From Carallia brachiata (lineage: Eukaryota > Streptophyta > Magnoliopsida > Malpighiales > Rhizophoraceae): a stretch of DNA of 64,000 nt. Position 1 is the first letter of the stretch; every line of letters starts with the position of its first letter. The DNA lies in assembly GCA_021464245.1 (NCBI GenBank), contig JADCRB010000040.1, forward strand, positions 3,564,273 to 3,628,272, given 5' to 3'. Of the stretch, positions 10,751 through 21,621 are shown piece after piece. The position numbers and the translations under genes were made by a program. Under the pieces are notes generated by a model. That model was not told the origin of the DNA, made no database searches, and was given only the letters and a program-made list of their open reading frames with translations.

Positions 10751-11640
10751 AATGACTCTTAAAAAAAGAGTAATAATTTAAGGAGTAATAAATATATATT
10801 TTCAATCCTTTTTGGTTTTTTTTTTCTCTCACTTCATGCTTTTGTTGTCCTCACTCCACACATTGCATTTATTTCACAATTCAATTTGGGTTTGATCCTA
10901 ACATAAATAGGATGGAAAGAACAAGGAAAGTGCAGATTTGCCTAAGAGATGCAAGAACTAAAATTATAGGTGCTTACTAATCTTACTCCTATAAAATGAG
11001 AGTATACTAAACTCCCCCTAAATTAGCAAGGAAACCGGTTGTATAAGTTAGATTTTTTTTTTGAAGTAACTTTAATACCGGGTAAGGAAGTAAAATGAAA
11101 AAAAATATTATAATGTTTAATTACCAAATGACCTATATGTCCCTAAGTTTTATACTGTAAACTTTTATTTTATTGCCCACATCGTGTTTCTTCTTCTCCC
11201 AAATAAAAATCCCTAAACGCCCAATTTGCTAGTCGCTCTGGTTTTGCTTCTTCATTGATACAGCAAAATCACAATCCCTAAACGCCCTAATCTCCTAGCT
11301 CCAAAAACCAGGTCCTGCTTTTTGTTCTTCATTGTTTCAGAAAAATTGCAATCACTAAATGCCCAAATCTTCTAGCCCCTAAATGTGCAATCCCTAAATG
11401 CAGGTTTCTAGTTTTCTTTCTTCATTGATTCAGCGAGTACCGTGATAAGATTCCACCGATAGTGCCAGAGACCTTCATTCTACATCCTCTGGCGACGACG
11501 ATCCATCCTCTCCTCTTCTTCAGACGACAACGATTGCGTCCTCGTTCTCCCCAATAAAAACTCCTCCTCCAGCTATTATGATATTATGCCAGGAAGGCAA
11601 CATCGAATACATTGATCTGTCCACGAAGGAGTACATACGG
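10751..11640 (+). promoter_or_regulatory. Upstream region and putative 5' UTR exon of the 12050 gene, with leader repeats
   Basis: From 11211 to 11440 three imperfect units of about 65-80 bp each begin near CCCTAAACGCCC and end near CTTCATTGATTCAG. A GC-richer, CT-rich stretch follows (11450-11640) ending in a potential donor (TACGGTATAC). The only ATG-initiated reading there does not join in frame to the exon at 12050, so I treat it as noncoding leader. The tripled segment could be a promoter or UTR repeat. Confidence 0.4.
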
Positions 11641-12049
11641 TATACTCTCTCTCTTTTTTACTTTTTTTTTAATTTTTGTTTTATAAAATAAAATTTGAAC
11701 ATAATTTTGATGCTACAGTTTGTATTGTATTTTTGTTTAGCCCATTTGTTAACTCAAACACTGTCTTCCTTATTTTCTCCTTATTCTTGAAAATAAAGAC
11801 CGATTTATTATTATTATTAGCATTGGTTTTGTTCTCTGTTGCGTCAACTGGGCTATGCCACTCGACTTCATCATTGTTGCTAACGTTCCTTTTTGGCTGA
11901 TATCATTTATTATTCCCAAAAAAAAAAAATCTGATACATAAGTAGGTAAGAATTAATATACCACGGGATTGAATATTGTTTATCAATGAACAAGCTTCAT
12001 TGATACGTTGATTGATTGTTTTTTTTTTCAACAACCATAGAGCAAGAAA

Positions 12050-12845
12050 ATGGGTGTTAACGGCCAATCAAAGGAGGTTGAAGGCAATGTAGATGAACTT
12101 GGAGAATTCGGAAGGCGCTCCCCACTAGATGATGGTGGTCAGAGCAGTGATCATACGGTTAATCCAATTCAAACCAAAGGGAATTCAAGCATGCGCAATA
12201 AACGAAAGCTCGATAAAGAGAACTTGGTGACCGATGAAGAAGAGAACTTGGAAATGAAGGTACAGTGATTGAGTTGTTTATAAGTAGTAAGCTGTCTGAA
12301 TTGATATTTGGAAAAGGTCCAAATTAAAAAGTTGATTAATATAAAATGGATGGTAACTTTTAAGATTGCAATGCAATGTGGTTTCATATATGTTTTCTAT
12401 TCACCATTTTTACTGTTCATATAGACTAACTCATATAGATGTATTTTTTTTGTTTTTTGGTCTTTCTTGAATGATACAGAAGTATCTTCAATCCAGGTGT
12501 GCAATCCATCACTTTGTTGAAACAATAAAGTCATTTAATGAATGCAAGAAGATGGCAGCCAAAGAACTTGGATTTGGTGGCTTGGTAAGGCTCCAACTAA
12601 CCAAGTTGGATCTCAAAGTGATTGAGGTTTTGGCAAAAAACTTTGATTCTACATTTTCAAGTCTAAATGTGCACGGACATAAGCTGATGCTATCCCCTAA
12701 TAAAGTTGAATGGATACTTGGACTTACATCCAACGGAGTAGATGTTGAAAACTTCTTAAGCAAAGATATAGATGTCCGTAAAGTGTTTAATTTGCCACAA
12801 TCAAGGATCACAGTTTCCAAGCTAGTAGAAGATTTAACTTGGTAA
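12050..12845 (+). CDS. Spliced gene or gene fragment resembling N-terminal region of plant Ulp1/transposase-associated proteins
   Basis: Exon 12050-12259 (70 codons, MGVNGQSKEVEG...LEMK) ends at a GTACAG donor in phase 0. Exon 12480-12845 begins after ATGATACAG and reads KYLQSRCAIHHFV..., giving 191 residues to the TAA at 12843. The second exon has the pattern SRC...LGFGGL..L...VL...FD...S.NVHG..L.LSPNKVEWILGL. In plant proteins this pattern precedes Ulp1-type protease or plant mobile-like domains and is common in MULE-derived genes. The stop overlaps a possible donor (TTGGTAACC), so a longer spliced protein is possible, but no downstream protease domain was found. A transposon-captured or truncated gene is likely. 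Confidence 0.55.
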
Positions 12846-13641
12846 CCGGGTTCTTGTTAATTTGGGGCACAGGTAGTGACGTTTTTTTTTAATTCATAAA
12901 TTGAAATACAAAACTTGCAGCCTTGAAAACCGATTGCACAGTGCATTTATATCCTGTACTTATAGGGTTGGAGAAAAAAAAAAACATTGCACTATATGTC
13001 TAATTGTTTTGGAGCTGTTGTTAAGACTGTAAATTTTAAGTTCTCTAAAAAAATTTTGTTAGGCTTTCCCCGACCAGAATATATTACACGAAAGTAACAG
13101 TAAAGCAAACTTGTCAACATTTTCTTAATGCCTATGGCATTATTTTTTTTTTGGTTTGGAGGGAGTGAAAATAACAAATTAATTTATATAAAAATAAACG
13201 TTAAATACAAACTAATTTTGTATTTTGTAGGTCCAAGCACTATTTTTTTAGTAATTTTGTAAAATTTCTTTAAGAAATTAAAAATAACTTTTTCCTTTTT
13301 AGGTAAACAAATTTGCGAGTATTGAATCCTAATTCTAATTCTAATATCATTTTCATAAGTATATGCATTCAGAAAAATATATGCATATAATAATTAAATT
13401 GTGCGTATGAAAATCTCGTATCATTTTTGAGGAACAGAAAATTTGTTTTAGTTTTCAAACTATTTCGTGTCTTTTTGAACCTCATCATGGGAATATTCAA
13501 TGTTTGCCATGGACCAAACAAAAAAAAAATGGAAAACCACAATTAATCTCTATCAGTCTAAGTTGCAGTGCAATTTACAAAGCATTAAAGTAATGCGGTT
13601 TTCCAAAGTAATAGGACTATAGCAAAACATTAATAACAGCA
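12846..13641. other. AT-rich intergenic DNA
   Basis: No coding frame or repeat terminus is supported. It leads directly into the satellite array. Confidence 0.55.
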
Positions 13642-15155
13642 TTATTTCACATACCTTACGAAAAGCAAAACAAAATGTTAATAAAAAGATTGGACTGAGT
13701 AAAAGAGGTCATAAGTGAATTAAATTCATGAATTGAGTAATTGAAAAAATTGATTCAAAAGTTATTTAAATTTGGAGTATTTCACACGTAACATGTCAAT
13801 ATTAAGTAATTTGTTATTAGAATTTTATACCTACGTTAAATCAGTCCGAATTAAATTAAAAAATGAGCTGCTTTTAGTAACTGCAAAAAACATGAAAAAG
13901 GTCGTAGAAGGCTAGAGTATTTCACGTAACTTGCAAAAAATAAAACAAAATGTTAATAAAAAGATTGGAATGCGTAAAAGAGGCCATATGTGAATTAAAA
14001 ATTCATGAATTGAGTAACTGCAAAAATTAATCCAAAAGTTATTTAAATTTGAAGTATTTCACACGTAACATGTCAATATTAAGTAATTCGTTACTAGAAT
14101 GCTATATTTACATGAAATCAGTCCGAATTAAATTAAAAATGGGCTGCTTTTAGTAACTGCAAAAAACATGAAAAAGGTCGTAGAAGGTTAGAGTATTTCA
14201 CGTAACTTACAAAAAACAAAACAAAACGTTAATAAAAAGATTTGATTACGTAAAAGAGGTCATATGTGAATTAAAAATTCATAAATTGAGTAACTGTAAA
14301 AATTGATCCAAAAGTTATTTAAATTTGAAGTATTTCACACGTAACGTGTCAATATTAAGTAATACGTTACTAGAATGCTATATTCACGTGAAATCAGTCG
14401 AATTAAATTAAAAAATGGGCTGCTTTTAATAACTACAAAAAACATGAAAAAGGTCGTAGAAGGCTAGAGTATTTCACGTAACTTACAAAAAATAAAACAA
14501 AATGTTAATAAAAAGATTGGATTACAGAAAAGAGGTCATATGTGAATTAAAAATTCATAAATTGAGTAACAGCAAAAATTGATCCAAAAGTTATTTAAAT
14601 TTGAAGTATTTCACACGTAACATGTCAATATTAAGTAATTCGTTACTAGAATGCTATATTTACGTGAAATCAGTCTGAATTAAATTAAAAAATGGGATGC
14701 TTTTAGTAACTGCAAAACACATGAAAAAGGTCGTAGAAGGTTAGAGTATTTCACGTAACTTACCAAAAACAAAACAAAACGTTAATAAAAAGATTGGATT
14801 ACGTAAAAGAGGTCATATGTGAATTAAAAATTCATAAATTGAGTGACCGTAAAAATTAATCCAAAAGATATTTAAATTTGAAGTATTTCACACGCAACAT
14901 GTCAATATTAAGTAATACATTAATAGAATGCTATATTCACGTGAAATCAGTCCGAATTAAATTAAAAAATGGGCTGCTTTTAGTAACTGCAAAAAACATG
15001 AAAAAGGTCGTAGAAAGTTAGAGTATTTCACGTAATTTACAAAAAACAAAACAAAACGTTAATAAAAAGATTGGATTACGTAAAAGAAGTCATATGAAAA
15101 TTAAAAAGGTTGTACAAGTATGAAGTATTTCACGTAATTTTATAATTTTAAAACA
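13642..15155. repeat. ~276-bp tandem satellite array, about 5.5 units
   Basis: The landmark AAAAAGATT recurs at 13683, 13958, 14234, 14510, 14787 and 15064, a spacing of 275-277. Each unit also has TATTTCACACGTAACATGTC and, about half a unit later, AGTATTTCACGTAACTT, so the monomer may itself derive from a duplication. The first and last units are partial and more diverged. Confidence 0.93.
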
Positions 15156-16484
15156 TTAATTTTTGACTAAAAATTGTTTCTCTAATTTTTTAAAAAAATT
15201 ACAATCATCATTATAGCATTGAAATTGATTTTAATATTGTTACGTTTATATTTTTTAAGAACCATTTAATTTTAAAATCATCGTTTTTTCAAAATGAAAC
15301 ATCTATATGAATATACTTTTTTGTTTTTTGCCATCCATATGAATATCAATTTAGTAGAAAATAATCAACAAAAAATCAAATAGACCAAAATTTTAAAATA
15401 TTAAAGTGGGACAATATTGTAAATTCTTGTTAGTGGACATTGGAGGGAAATCTAAAACTAGATTCCCTCCAATATGGAAAAGGTTATAAAAAAAAAAAAA
15501 AAACTGGTGACCGGTGCCTCCCCTTTTTTTTTTTTTTTTTACTTTTATATGGTAACCTGCAACCTGAATAACTCATCACTCTCTTATATGAGTTAATTTA
15601 ACTCCCCTAAAAAAGGAGTAAAATTAGAAAACCCCAAAATTATAAATTAAAATCAAAGCACAAGTAGAAGAAGAGAGAAGAAGGGGGGGGGGGGGGTGGG
15701 AGGATTGGCCAAGAGAGAACAAAGAGAAGTTGGGGAGGATAATTTAGATGGGATATTGAAATTCTCTTTGTTTGGTAGCCAAGAGAGAAAGCACGAAGGA
15801 GGTCGGAGTAGGCAATTAAAGTGGGCCATTGAAATTAATTTATTGTTATTGTAGTATGGCAAACGGGCTTTGACAAAAAGGATTGCCAAAATTTGCAAGT
15901 TAATATCCTGGGGCAAGTGTACGGGTCTTCTTAAATCAACTTACTTGGGCGACAAAAGGTGTTCCCATCTATTAAGTTTATGGATCCTTTTCTTTGCGTA
16001 AAATTAGTGGCTCATAGCACATTGTCTTTAACCATAAGTGAATTTAAAGTGCATTTCTTTATTTTTAAATTCTTTTTTTCATCGTGCATATGGAAGACTT
16101 GTCCTTAGAATATTTGTTTGGAGGTTCCAAAAATATATGTCCATATTCGAAAGAGAAAAATCAAAGAAGATTTGTGTATATACGTCCTGAAAATATTGAG
16201 TTCAAGTATTCTATTTAAAGATCTAAAATCTTTTTATCTAGGGTAGGTGCATTTCTTTACCTGAAATAAAATTCTAAACCTTTAGCTGGTATATAAACTT
16301 TCCAGGTATTTTAGCAAAAATGACAAATTTCTTAAAAATAGGCTTTTTTTTTTTTCCAAATTTTTAAGTTTTTACTTAAAATCAAATTTTGTGAAGGTGT
16401 AAATATATCTAGCCTAAAATATGTTCAAAATCAGATCAAAATTTTTCCCAAAAAAAAAAAAAATACAAAGCGAGTGATCTTCGT
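15156..16484. other. Intergenic DNA with a G14 run
   Basis: Apart from the hairpins at 15439-15541, this holds a homopolymer of 14 G at 15683-15696 inside a purine-rich block, and AT-rich sequence. No gene is supported. Confidence 0.5.
15439..15541. repeat. Two adjacent hairpin-forming inverted repeats
   Basis: The first arm pair is ATTGGAGGGAAATCTA / TAGATTCCCTCCAAT (15439-15473). Then come 16 A residues (15488-15503), a GC-rich loop containing GGTGACCGGTGCC, and 17 T residues (15524-15540). Either could form a stable cruciform. They may be the end of a foldback element. Confidence 0.7.
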
Positions 16485-16492
16485 TAAAATTT

Positions 16493-17096
16493 TAGAGGTG
16501 GCAAACAGGTGTCGGTTTTAGGTCGAGTTATACGGGTTTCAGATTATCCGAGTTTATGGTTATTTGGGTCTCAAGTTATTTGAGTTTCTAGTTATTCGGG
16601 TCTCGAGTCATTCAAGTCTTGGTTTTATCAGGTCTCAGGTCCATCGGATGTCGGGTATTTTAGGTCTCGAGTATTTTGAGTTTTAGATTGCTTTAGGTCA
16701 AGTTACTTTAGGATTTGGGTCTGATTCAGATGAGTCTCGGGTTAAGCCATTGCATCATTTTTAACTTTTTCCCAGACTCGAAAATTAGATTTGCATGTTT
16801 TACCATAGTGCTTAAAATAATCAATCAAAACGTAAATAATTTAAATTTTAATTATTTGAAAATATTAAATGATATAATCCACTTAATAATATTTATAATT
16901 AATATAATATACATTTAATTAGTAGAAAACACATCATAATTAGGTGAATATTGTAGTATTTTACTTGCATTGAATGTTATAAGTATCAAGTTATCGTAAT
17001 TATAGACAATATGCCTATTTAAGTATATTGACAAAATATTAACTAAAATTACGATAAAATAATTTAATTTCATAATTACATATTTAAAAGAACAAC

Positions 17097-17135
<39 letters not shown>

Positions 17136-18061
17136 CACACACACACACACATAAAGATGTGTTTTCCATTTTCTCATTCATTTTTTCATTTCTAGAGTTA
17201 GGTGATTTTTGGTAATCACAATTCATAAGATTAATAAATTTAAGATTTTTCTGTTAATTATTACAATGACTAGATTATTGTGGTCATAAAAAACATACAC
17301 AATTATTTTCAAAAATTGTATTATCTAAAAATTTTATGAGCATTGAGTAAATTTTGGTTTATTTATAGTTCATTCACTTTATTTCTTAAAAATATCTATA
17401 TAAAAAATTTATTTCATGTTAGTTGTATGACAATTATTTTTCTTTCACTTTTTTTTAAGGTTTCTTTAAAATGAAAAATTATTTTTATTCTAATTAACTT
17501 TCTGAGAATTTAACAACTTTCATTGAAATTAGAATTTTTTTGTATTTTTCTTTATCTTTATTTTTTTTATTCTATTTGGTATATAATTATTTTGGGAGTT
17601 GACTATCCGAAGAATATATAAGCTATATTAAACTTAATCAATTAGAAAAATTAAAATTGAATAATTGATAATTGATATATTTGAACAAACAAGTCGTATA
17701 GTTATATAATAATCTAAATATTTAGAGAGTAATTAAAAAATAATTATTATTTAAAATAAAAAGTAAATCAAACAAAAAATTAATTAAAATTTTGGGTTGG
17801 GTTAAATTAAGATTTGTTTGGATTATTGTAGGTTTTAGGTTTTACGAGTTCGAGTTATTCGGGTTTTGGGTCTTCTGAGTTTCAGATTACTCAAATTTCA
17901 GATAATTCGAGTTTTGGTTCACTCGGGTTTCAGGTTGTTTCGATTTCAAGTTCCTTGGATTATAGGTCGTTGACTATTTCAATCAAAGTAAGTCAAGTTA
18001 AGTCGGGTTTCGAATGAGTTAAGTCGGATGATTTGGATCGTGTCAACTTTTGCCACCTCTA
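16493..18061 (+). mobile_element. Non-autonomous hAT-type element, copy 1
   Basis: The ends are TAGAGGTGGCAAA and its inverse TTTGCCACCTCTA. Subterminal regions are built of GGGTT/CGAGTT-like repeats on both sides, and the middle is AT-rich. Its inner sequence matches, in reverse, the element at 32668-33953. Flanks are AT-only (TAAAATTT and AAATTTAA), so a target duplication cannot be read safely. No transposase is present. A dinucleotide tract (AT then AC) occupies 17098-17151. Confidence 0.8.
17098..17151. repeat. Compound (AT)n(AC)n microsatellite
   Basis: About 14 AT units are followed directly by about 12 AC units inside hAT copy 1. The related element at 32668 keeps only an AT tract (about 33239-33261), so the AC part is specific to this copy. 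Confidence 0.95.
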
Positions 18062-18709
18062 AAATTTAAAATCATCCTGATCCATTTTTTGTTTTTTCTT
18101 TTTAAAAGAATCAAATCCAATCCATTTGTCAAAAATAAGTTCTGCTAATTAATGTTTCAAAAACAATCAATCCAAATTTATTTAAAGAAAAAAATAATCA
18201 TTCCTAATCCACTTTTAAAAATCAAAATAAATTCATTTTTATTTTTTTTAAAGTAATCAATCTAAATCAATTTTTTTAAAAAAAATTATCAATCATAATC
18301 AATTTTTCAAAAAGCAATAGTCAATCTTTATCCATTTTTCCAAACATAATTAATCCTAATCCATTTTTTTAAAATAATCAATCCTAACACATTTTTAAAA
18401 AATATTTAACCCCGACTCACCTTTCAATCTCAATTTATTTTTAAAAAATATGCAATCTCAATCCATTTTTCAAAAATCATCAAACCCTATCCATTTTTTA
18501 AGGCAGAATAATCATAATTTTTTTTGAAAATGATTAACCTATAATTTCCAACAATTGATCGATCTCAATCTTCAATCTTAATCCATGATCAATCTCAATC
18601 CCTAATCAATCTCATTCATAGTTGTTTTTTTTTCCAAAAAGGAATTTTGATCTGATTTCAATTCACAATTTTTAAATCAATCAATCCTAATTCCTAATTA
18701 ATCTAAATC
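18062..18709. repeat. Degenerate AATCCATTTTT-type repeat region
   Basis: Many loosely spaced units of the type AATCAATCCTAATCCATTTTT alternate with A-rich spacers. The pattern resumes after the LTR element (22080 to about 22130), so that element inserted into this tract. Confidence 0.65.
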
Positions 18710-18714
18710 CCTAT

Positions 18715-19166
18715 TGATGAGGAACAATGAAAGAATATCTCTATTATTTAAAAATTTATTTGTATCTCATATTAATAATTATATTTTATATTTTATTATG
18801 TTAGATATTATGTTATTTAAAATATTTTCTAATTAAAATCATATTATAAATTATATTTTTACTTAGTTAATATGTTTAGAATTATATTTTTAATCAGTTT
18901 CAAATTTTATTTATAATTGATTTAGTTAATCTAACTCTATAAATAGATTTTAATATTAATTTTATTATTCAGACATTACTTATAAAAATTAATTATTAAT
19001 GTCAGAATATTTTTCAAATAAATTTTCGTATTTTATGAGTGAATTCATAGGTTTGTTAAACATAAATTCCCTTAATTTCTCTATTTTCAGGTGGATTCCT
19101 ATTATCTTTCTATATTTTAAGTGGATTTTTAAGTTATTCATTAGTTCCGTTCTTTGTTCTACATCA
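18715..19166 (+). repeat. 5' LTR of the PDS5-carrying element
   Basis: It is 452 bp with TG...CA ends. A TATA-like CTATAAATAG lies about 230 bp from the start. It differs from the 3' LTR at many scattered positions, so the insertion is not recent. Confidence 0.9.
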
Positions 19167-19169
19167 GTT

Positions 19170-19182
19170 TGGTATTAGGACA
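19170..19182 (+). other. Primer-binding-site-like sequence
   Basis: TGGTATTAGGACA lies 3 bases after the 5' LTR. It resembles the initiator-Met tRNA complement TGGTATCAGAGC used by many plant LTR elements, with mismatches in its second half. Confidence 0.6.
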
Positions 19183-19229
19183 AAACTTCGATTTAAAACC
19201 CATGTTCGTTTTCAATCAAAAACTCGTTT

Positions 19230-19870
19230 TTGATCCTAAACTACACAAAACAAACATCCAAATCTTGTTCTTCACGTCAATTTTTGAAACAAATTGCAAA
19301 AAAAAAAACTTCAAAATTCACAAAAAAAAACCACCAAAAAAAGACCTTCTGCTCATCTGCTGCCAGCCACCACTGCTCGTCGGATCTCCGCCTTCACCGT
19401 CGGACCGTCGCCGTGGGCCGTCGTCTTCGGTCACCGGCCACAGCCCAAAACCACTCCATCAGACCTGCCGTCCCCCGATCTCCATACCCCCAGCCTCCAC
19501 GCACTGGACATCCCACCGAAAAATTCCCAAAACGCTGCCCTAAGTATCTGCCTTCTACTTCGCTTTGCCACCCTCCACTGCTCTATTCTCCGTCGCCGTG
19601 GAGTCCAACCGTTCTAGAAAGGTCCAGCGACCATCGATCTGTCCTTTCCAGCCATCAACGCCCCGCTTGGCAACCTCGGAATCGCCGTTCATCGACCTTT
19701 CGCCCAAGAGCCGTCGGTTCTTTCGTTGTTCCTCCGCGCCCAGGCCGCTACTCCTTCGCTGACGCGTCATCTGACCACTGAGGGACGCTCCCCTAGTCCC
19801 CTGCCCTTGCCAGCGCTCCCCTGACCTCGCTGGAGCGCACCGCCTCATGCACCGGAGTTCTGGAATCCGA
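19230..19870 (+). other. GC-rich leader with an open frame (19230-19781)
   Basis: This block is far more GC-rich than its surroundings. It is rich in CCG, CGG and TCG and holds overlapping frames in all three phases. The longest, 183 residues, is Ser/Pro/Arg-rich with no recognisable domain. That composition is typical of retroelement 5' leaders rather than a real protein. Purine-rich sequence follows from 19920 to 20270. Confidence 0.5.
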
Positions 19871-20270
19871 CTCTCCAGCGCTCCTTTTTCCTATTTTCTT
19901 TAATTATTTTTGATATTTTAATCAAACTATTTTCAGAGTAAAAAAAACAGAGAGAGAAAGTCAAAAAAAAAAAAAAGAAAAAGAAAAGGTGAGAAGAAAG
20001 AGTGATTTATTTTTTCAGTCCAGGCTTTCGAGTTAAAATTCAAATTTGAAGTGTCATAGAGTGTCTGTGAAAAAAAAAAATAAAGAAGAGTGATTTGTCT
20101 TCTAGTTTTAGAGTTCGGTTAATTGAGTGAGTGTTTTGAGCGTCTTTGAAAAAAATATATCTAGTGTGTTTTGTCAGTCAAAATATGTTTCGTTTTTAGT
20201 CAGTGAGTGTTTTATCTTTCAAAAAAAAGATTGAAAAAAAAAATCTATTATTGTAGAAAGATAAATTTGG

Positions 20271-21066
20271 TATGTTGGACAAAGGCTACAAAGTCCTCCC
20301 ATTTCCGCTAGAAGCTTGCGATCTCTTCTGCAACAAATTGAAAATTATTTGAGAAGAATGAAGCATTCAAGTACATTACCAATGGTTTTAAATCGGTTGA
20401 TAAAAGCATTTATCGAGCATCAATTTTTTCAACATTATGATGCTGATGTGAGAGTCTCAGTTGCTTCATGTCTAAGTCAGATTTTGAAGATTACTGTTCC
20501 GAATTATTTTTCTTATGATGACGTAATGAGAGATATTTTTGAGCTAATTATATCGTCATTTGAGAATTTATGTGACGATACTAGTCTTTCTTATAGTAAG
20601 AGAATATCGATTTTTTAAACTTTTGCAAAGATGCAATTTTATTACATGAAGATGGATCTTAGCCGTGACTCATTGATTATTGAGATGTTTCACCGCTTTA
20701 TCACTGGTATAAGGAATTATCACTTATGGAGAATTCTTATGCTAATGGAAGAAATTGTGATATGTGTGCTAGTAGACAGTAAGAATATCTCTTAGTTTAC
20801 TTTTCCCGCTATTGTATAGTTTGGATATGGTTTGTGCTAAGATTTGTCCTATGTCTTATAAGTTGGAAGAACGAGTATTTAGAAGTTGTGCTTTTAAGAT
20901 TCCGCTATACTTGGTATATACTTTCAATTTTTTTGGTCTATCGTTGAATCGTTAGAGTAATGTTGTTACTACCATATGCCAAGATATGTTGGAAATTGAT
21001 GAACAACTTGATGTTCATGGTGATCGATATAAAGTTGTTGCTCATGTTGATGATGGTACAAGCTGA
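20271..21066 (+). pseudogene. PDS5-like (sister chromatid cohesion cofactor) fragment, intronless and broken
   Basis: PDS5 proteins are HEAT-repeat cohesin regulators. The frame from about 20271 reads VGQRLQSPPISA then LLQQIENYLRRM, LIKAFIEHQFFQHYDADVRV, ASCLSQILKITVPNYFSYDD and FELIISSFENLCD. These match the N-terminal HEAT region of plant PDS5 in order (opening SPP motif, DxDVRVxVASCLxEIxRITAP, the Y-D-D block). After a TAA at 20616 the same frame continues TFAKMQFYYMKMDLSRDSLIIEMFHRFI. After a frameshift near 20790, LSLLFPLLYSLD and KLEERVFRSCAFKIPLYL follow. A last piece ends VAHVDDGTS. Plant PDS5 genes have many introns; none are seen here, so this derives from an RNA copy. The premature stop and shift make it a pseudogene. 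Confidence 0.8.
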
Positions 21067-21610
21067 TTTTTGTATTCCAATTAGTACATTTGATGAGGTC
21101 ACTCAACTTGCAGTCGACTTAGTCCATATTGGTATTTTAGAATTGGCATCTGATGATCGTCCTCTTCCCATTGAGGATAAGCTAGAAATAGTAAAGTTAA
21201 AATTGTCAAATGAAGTTGCTTAATTAGAAGAAGTTGATCACATCATTGATGAAACGACAATAGATGCATCTTTACCTCTAGAAATTGATTTGATTGTTGA
21301 TGAATCTATCACACCAATTGTGAGTAATGAGACTACAGATGTTAAAAGTGTTGATATTTTATCATATATTGTCAGACCAGCTGCGACTGAAGAGGTTACA
21401 CAAATTGTGAGTGAAGAGGTTATACAGATTGCACTGAATGCATAGATTGTGGAAGAAATTGATTTTGTCATTCCTTTGTAGAGTCAATTTTTGATCTTTT
21501 CTTGAAGTTTGTTTCATTGCTATAGCCTCCTAATTTTTCTGAAGATTTTTCTCTTGTTTGTTCTTTCTCATTCTTTTGCACTTTAAAATTCGAGGACGAA
21601 TTTTTTTCAA
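21067..21610 (+). pseudogene. Acidic C-terminal coding-like tail of the LTR element
   Basis: Frames from 21067 read FCIPISTFDEV...KLEIVKLKLSNEVA, a stop, then LEEVDHIIDETTIDAS... with recurring (I/V)DE and EEV(T/I)QI units. A further frame ends KFEDEFFSNRGE immediately before the polypurine tract. The terminal motif resembles the last codons of other plant LTR-element ORFs. The acidic repeats match no family I know. Several stops break it. Confidence 0.45.
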
Positions 21611-21621
21611 ACAGGGGAGAA
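21611..21621 (+). other. Polypurine tract
   Basis: ACAGGGGAGAA directly precedes the TGATG start of the 3' LTR, the expected place for plus-strand priming. Confidence 0.8.

Noticed and set aside
17098..17151. Short tandem array considered as CRISPR-like
   Set aside because: Simple dinucleotides without spacers, in a plant nuclear genome.
16485..18069. Target duplication of hAT copy 1
   Set aside because: Flanks are only A and T (TAAAATTT and AAATTTAA) and do not match exactly, so no duplication is claimed.
19230..19781. 183-codon open frame in the GC-rich leader
   Set aside because: Overlapping open frames exist in all phases, composition is biased, and no domain is recognisable. Treated as leader sequence.
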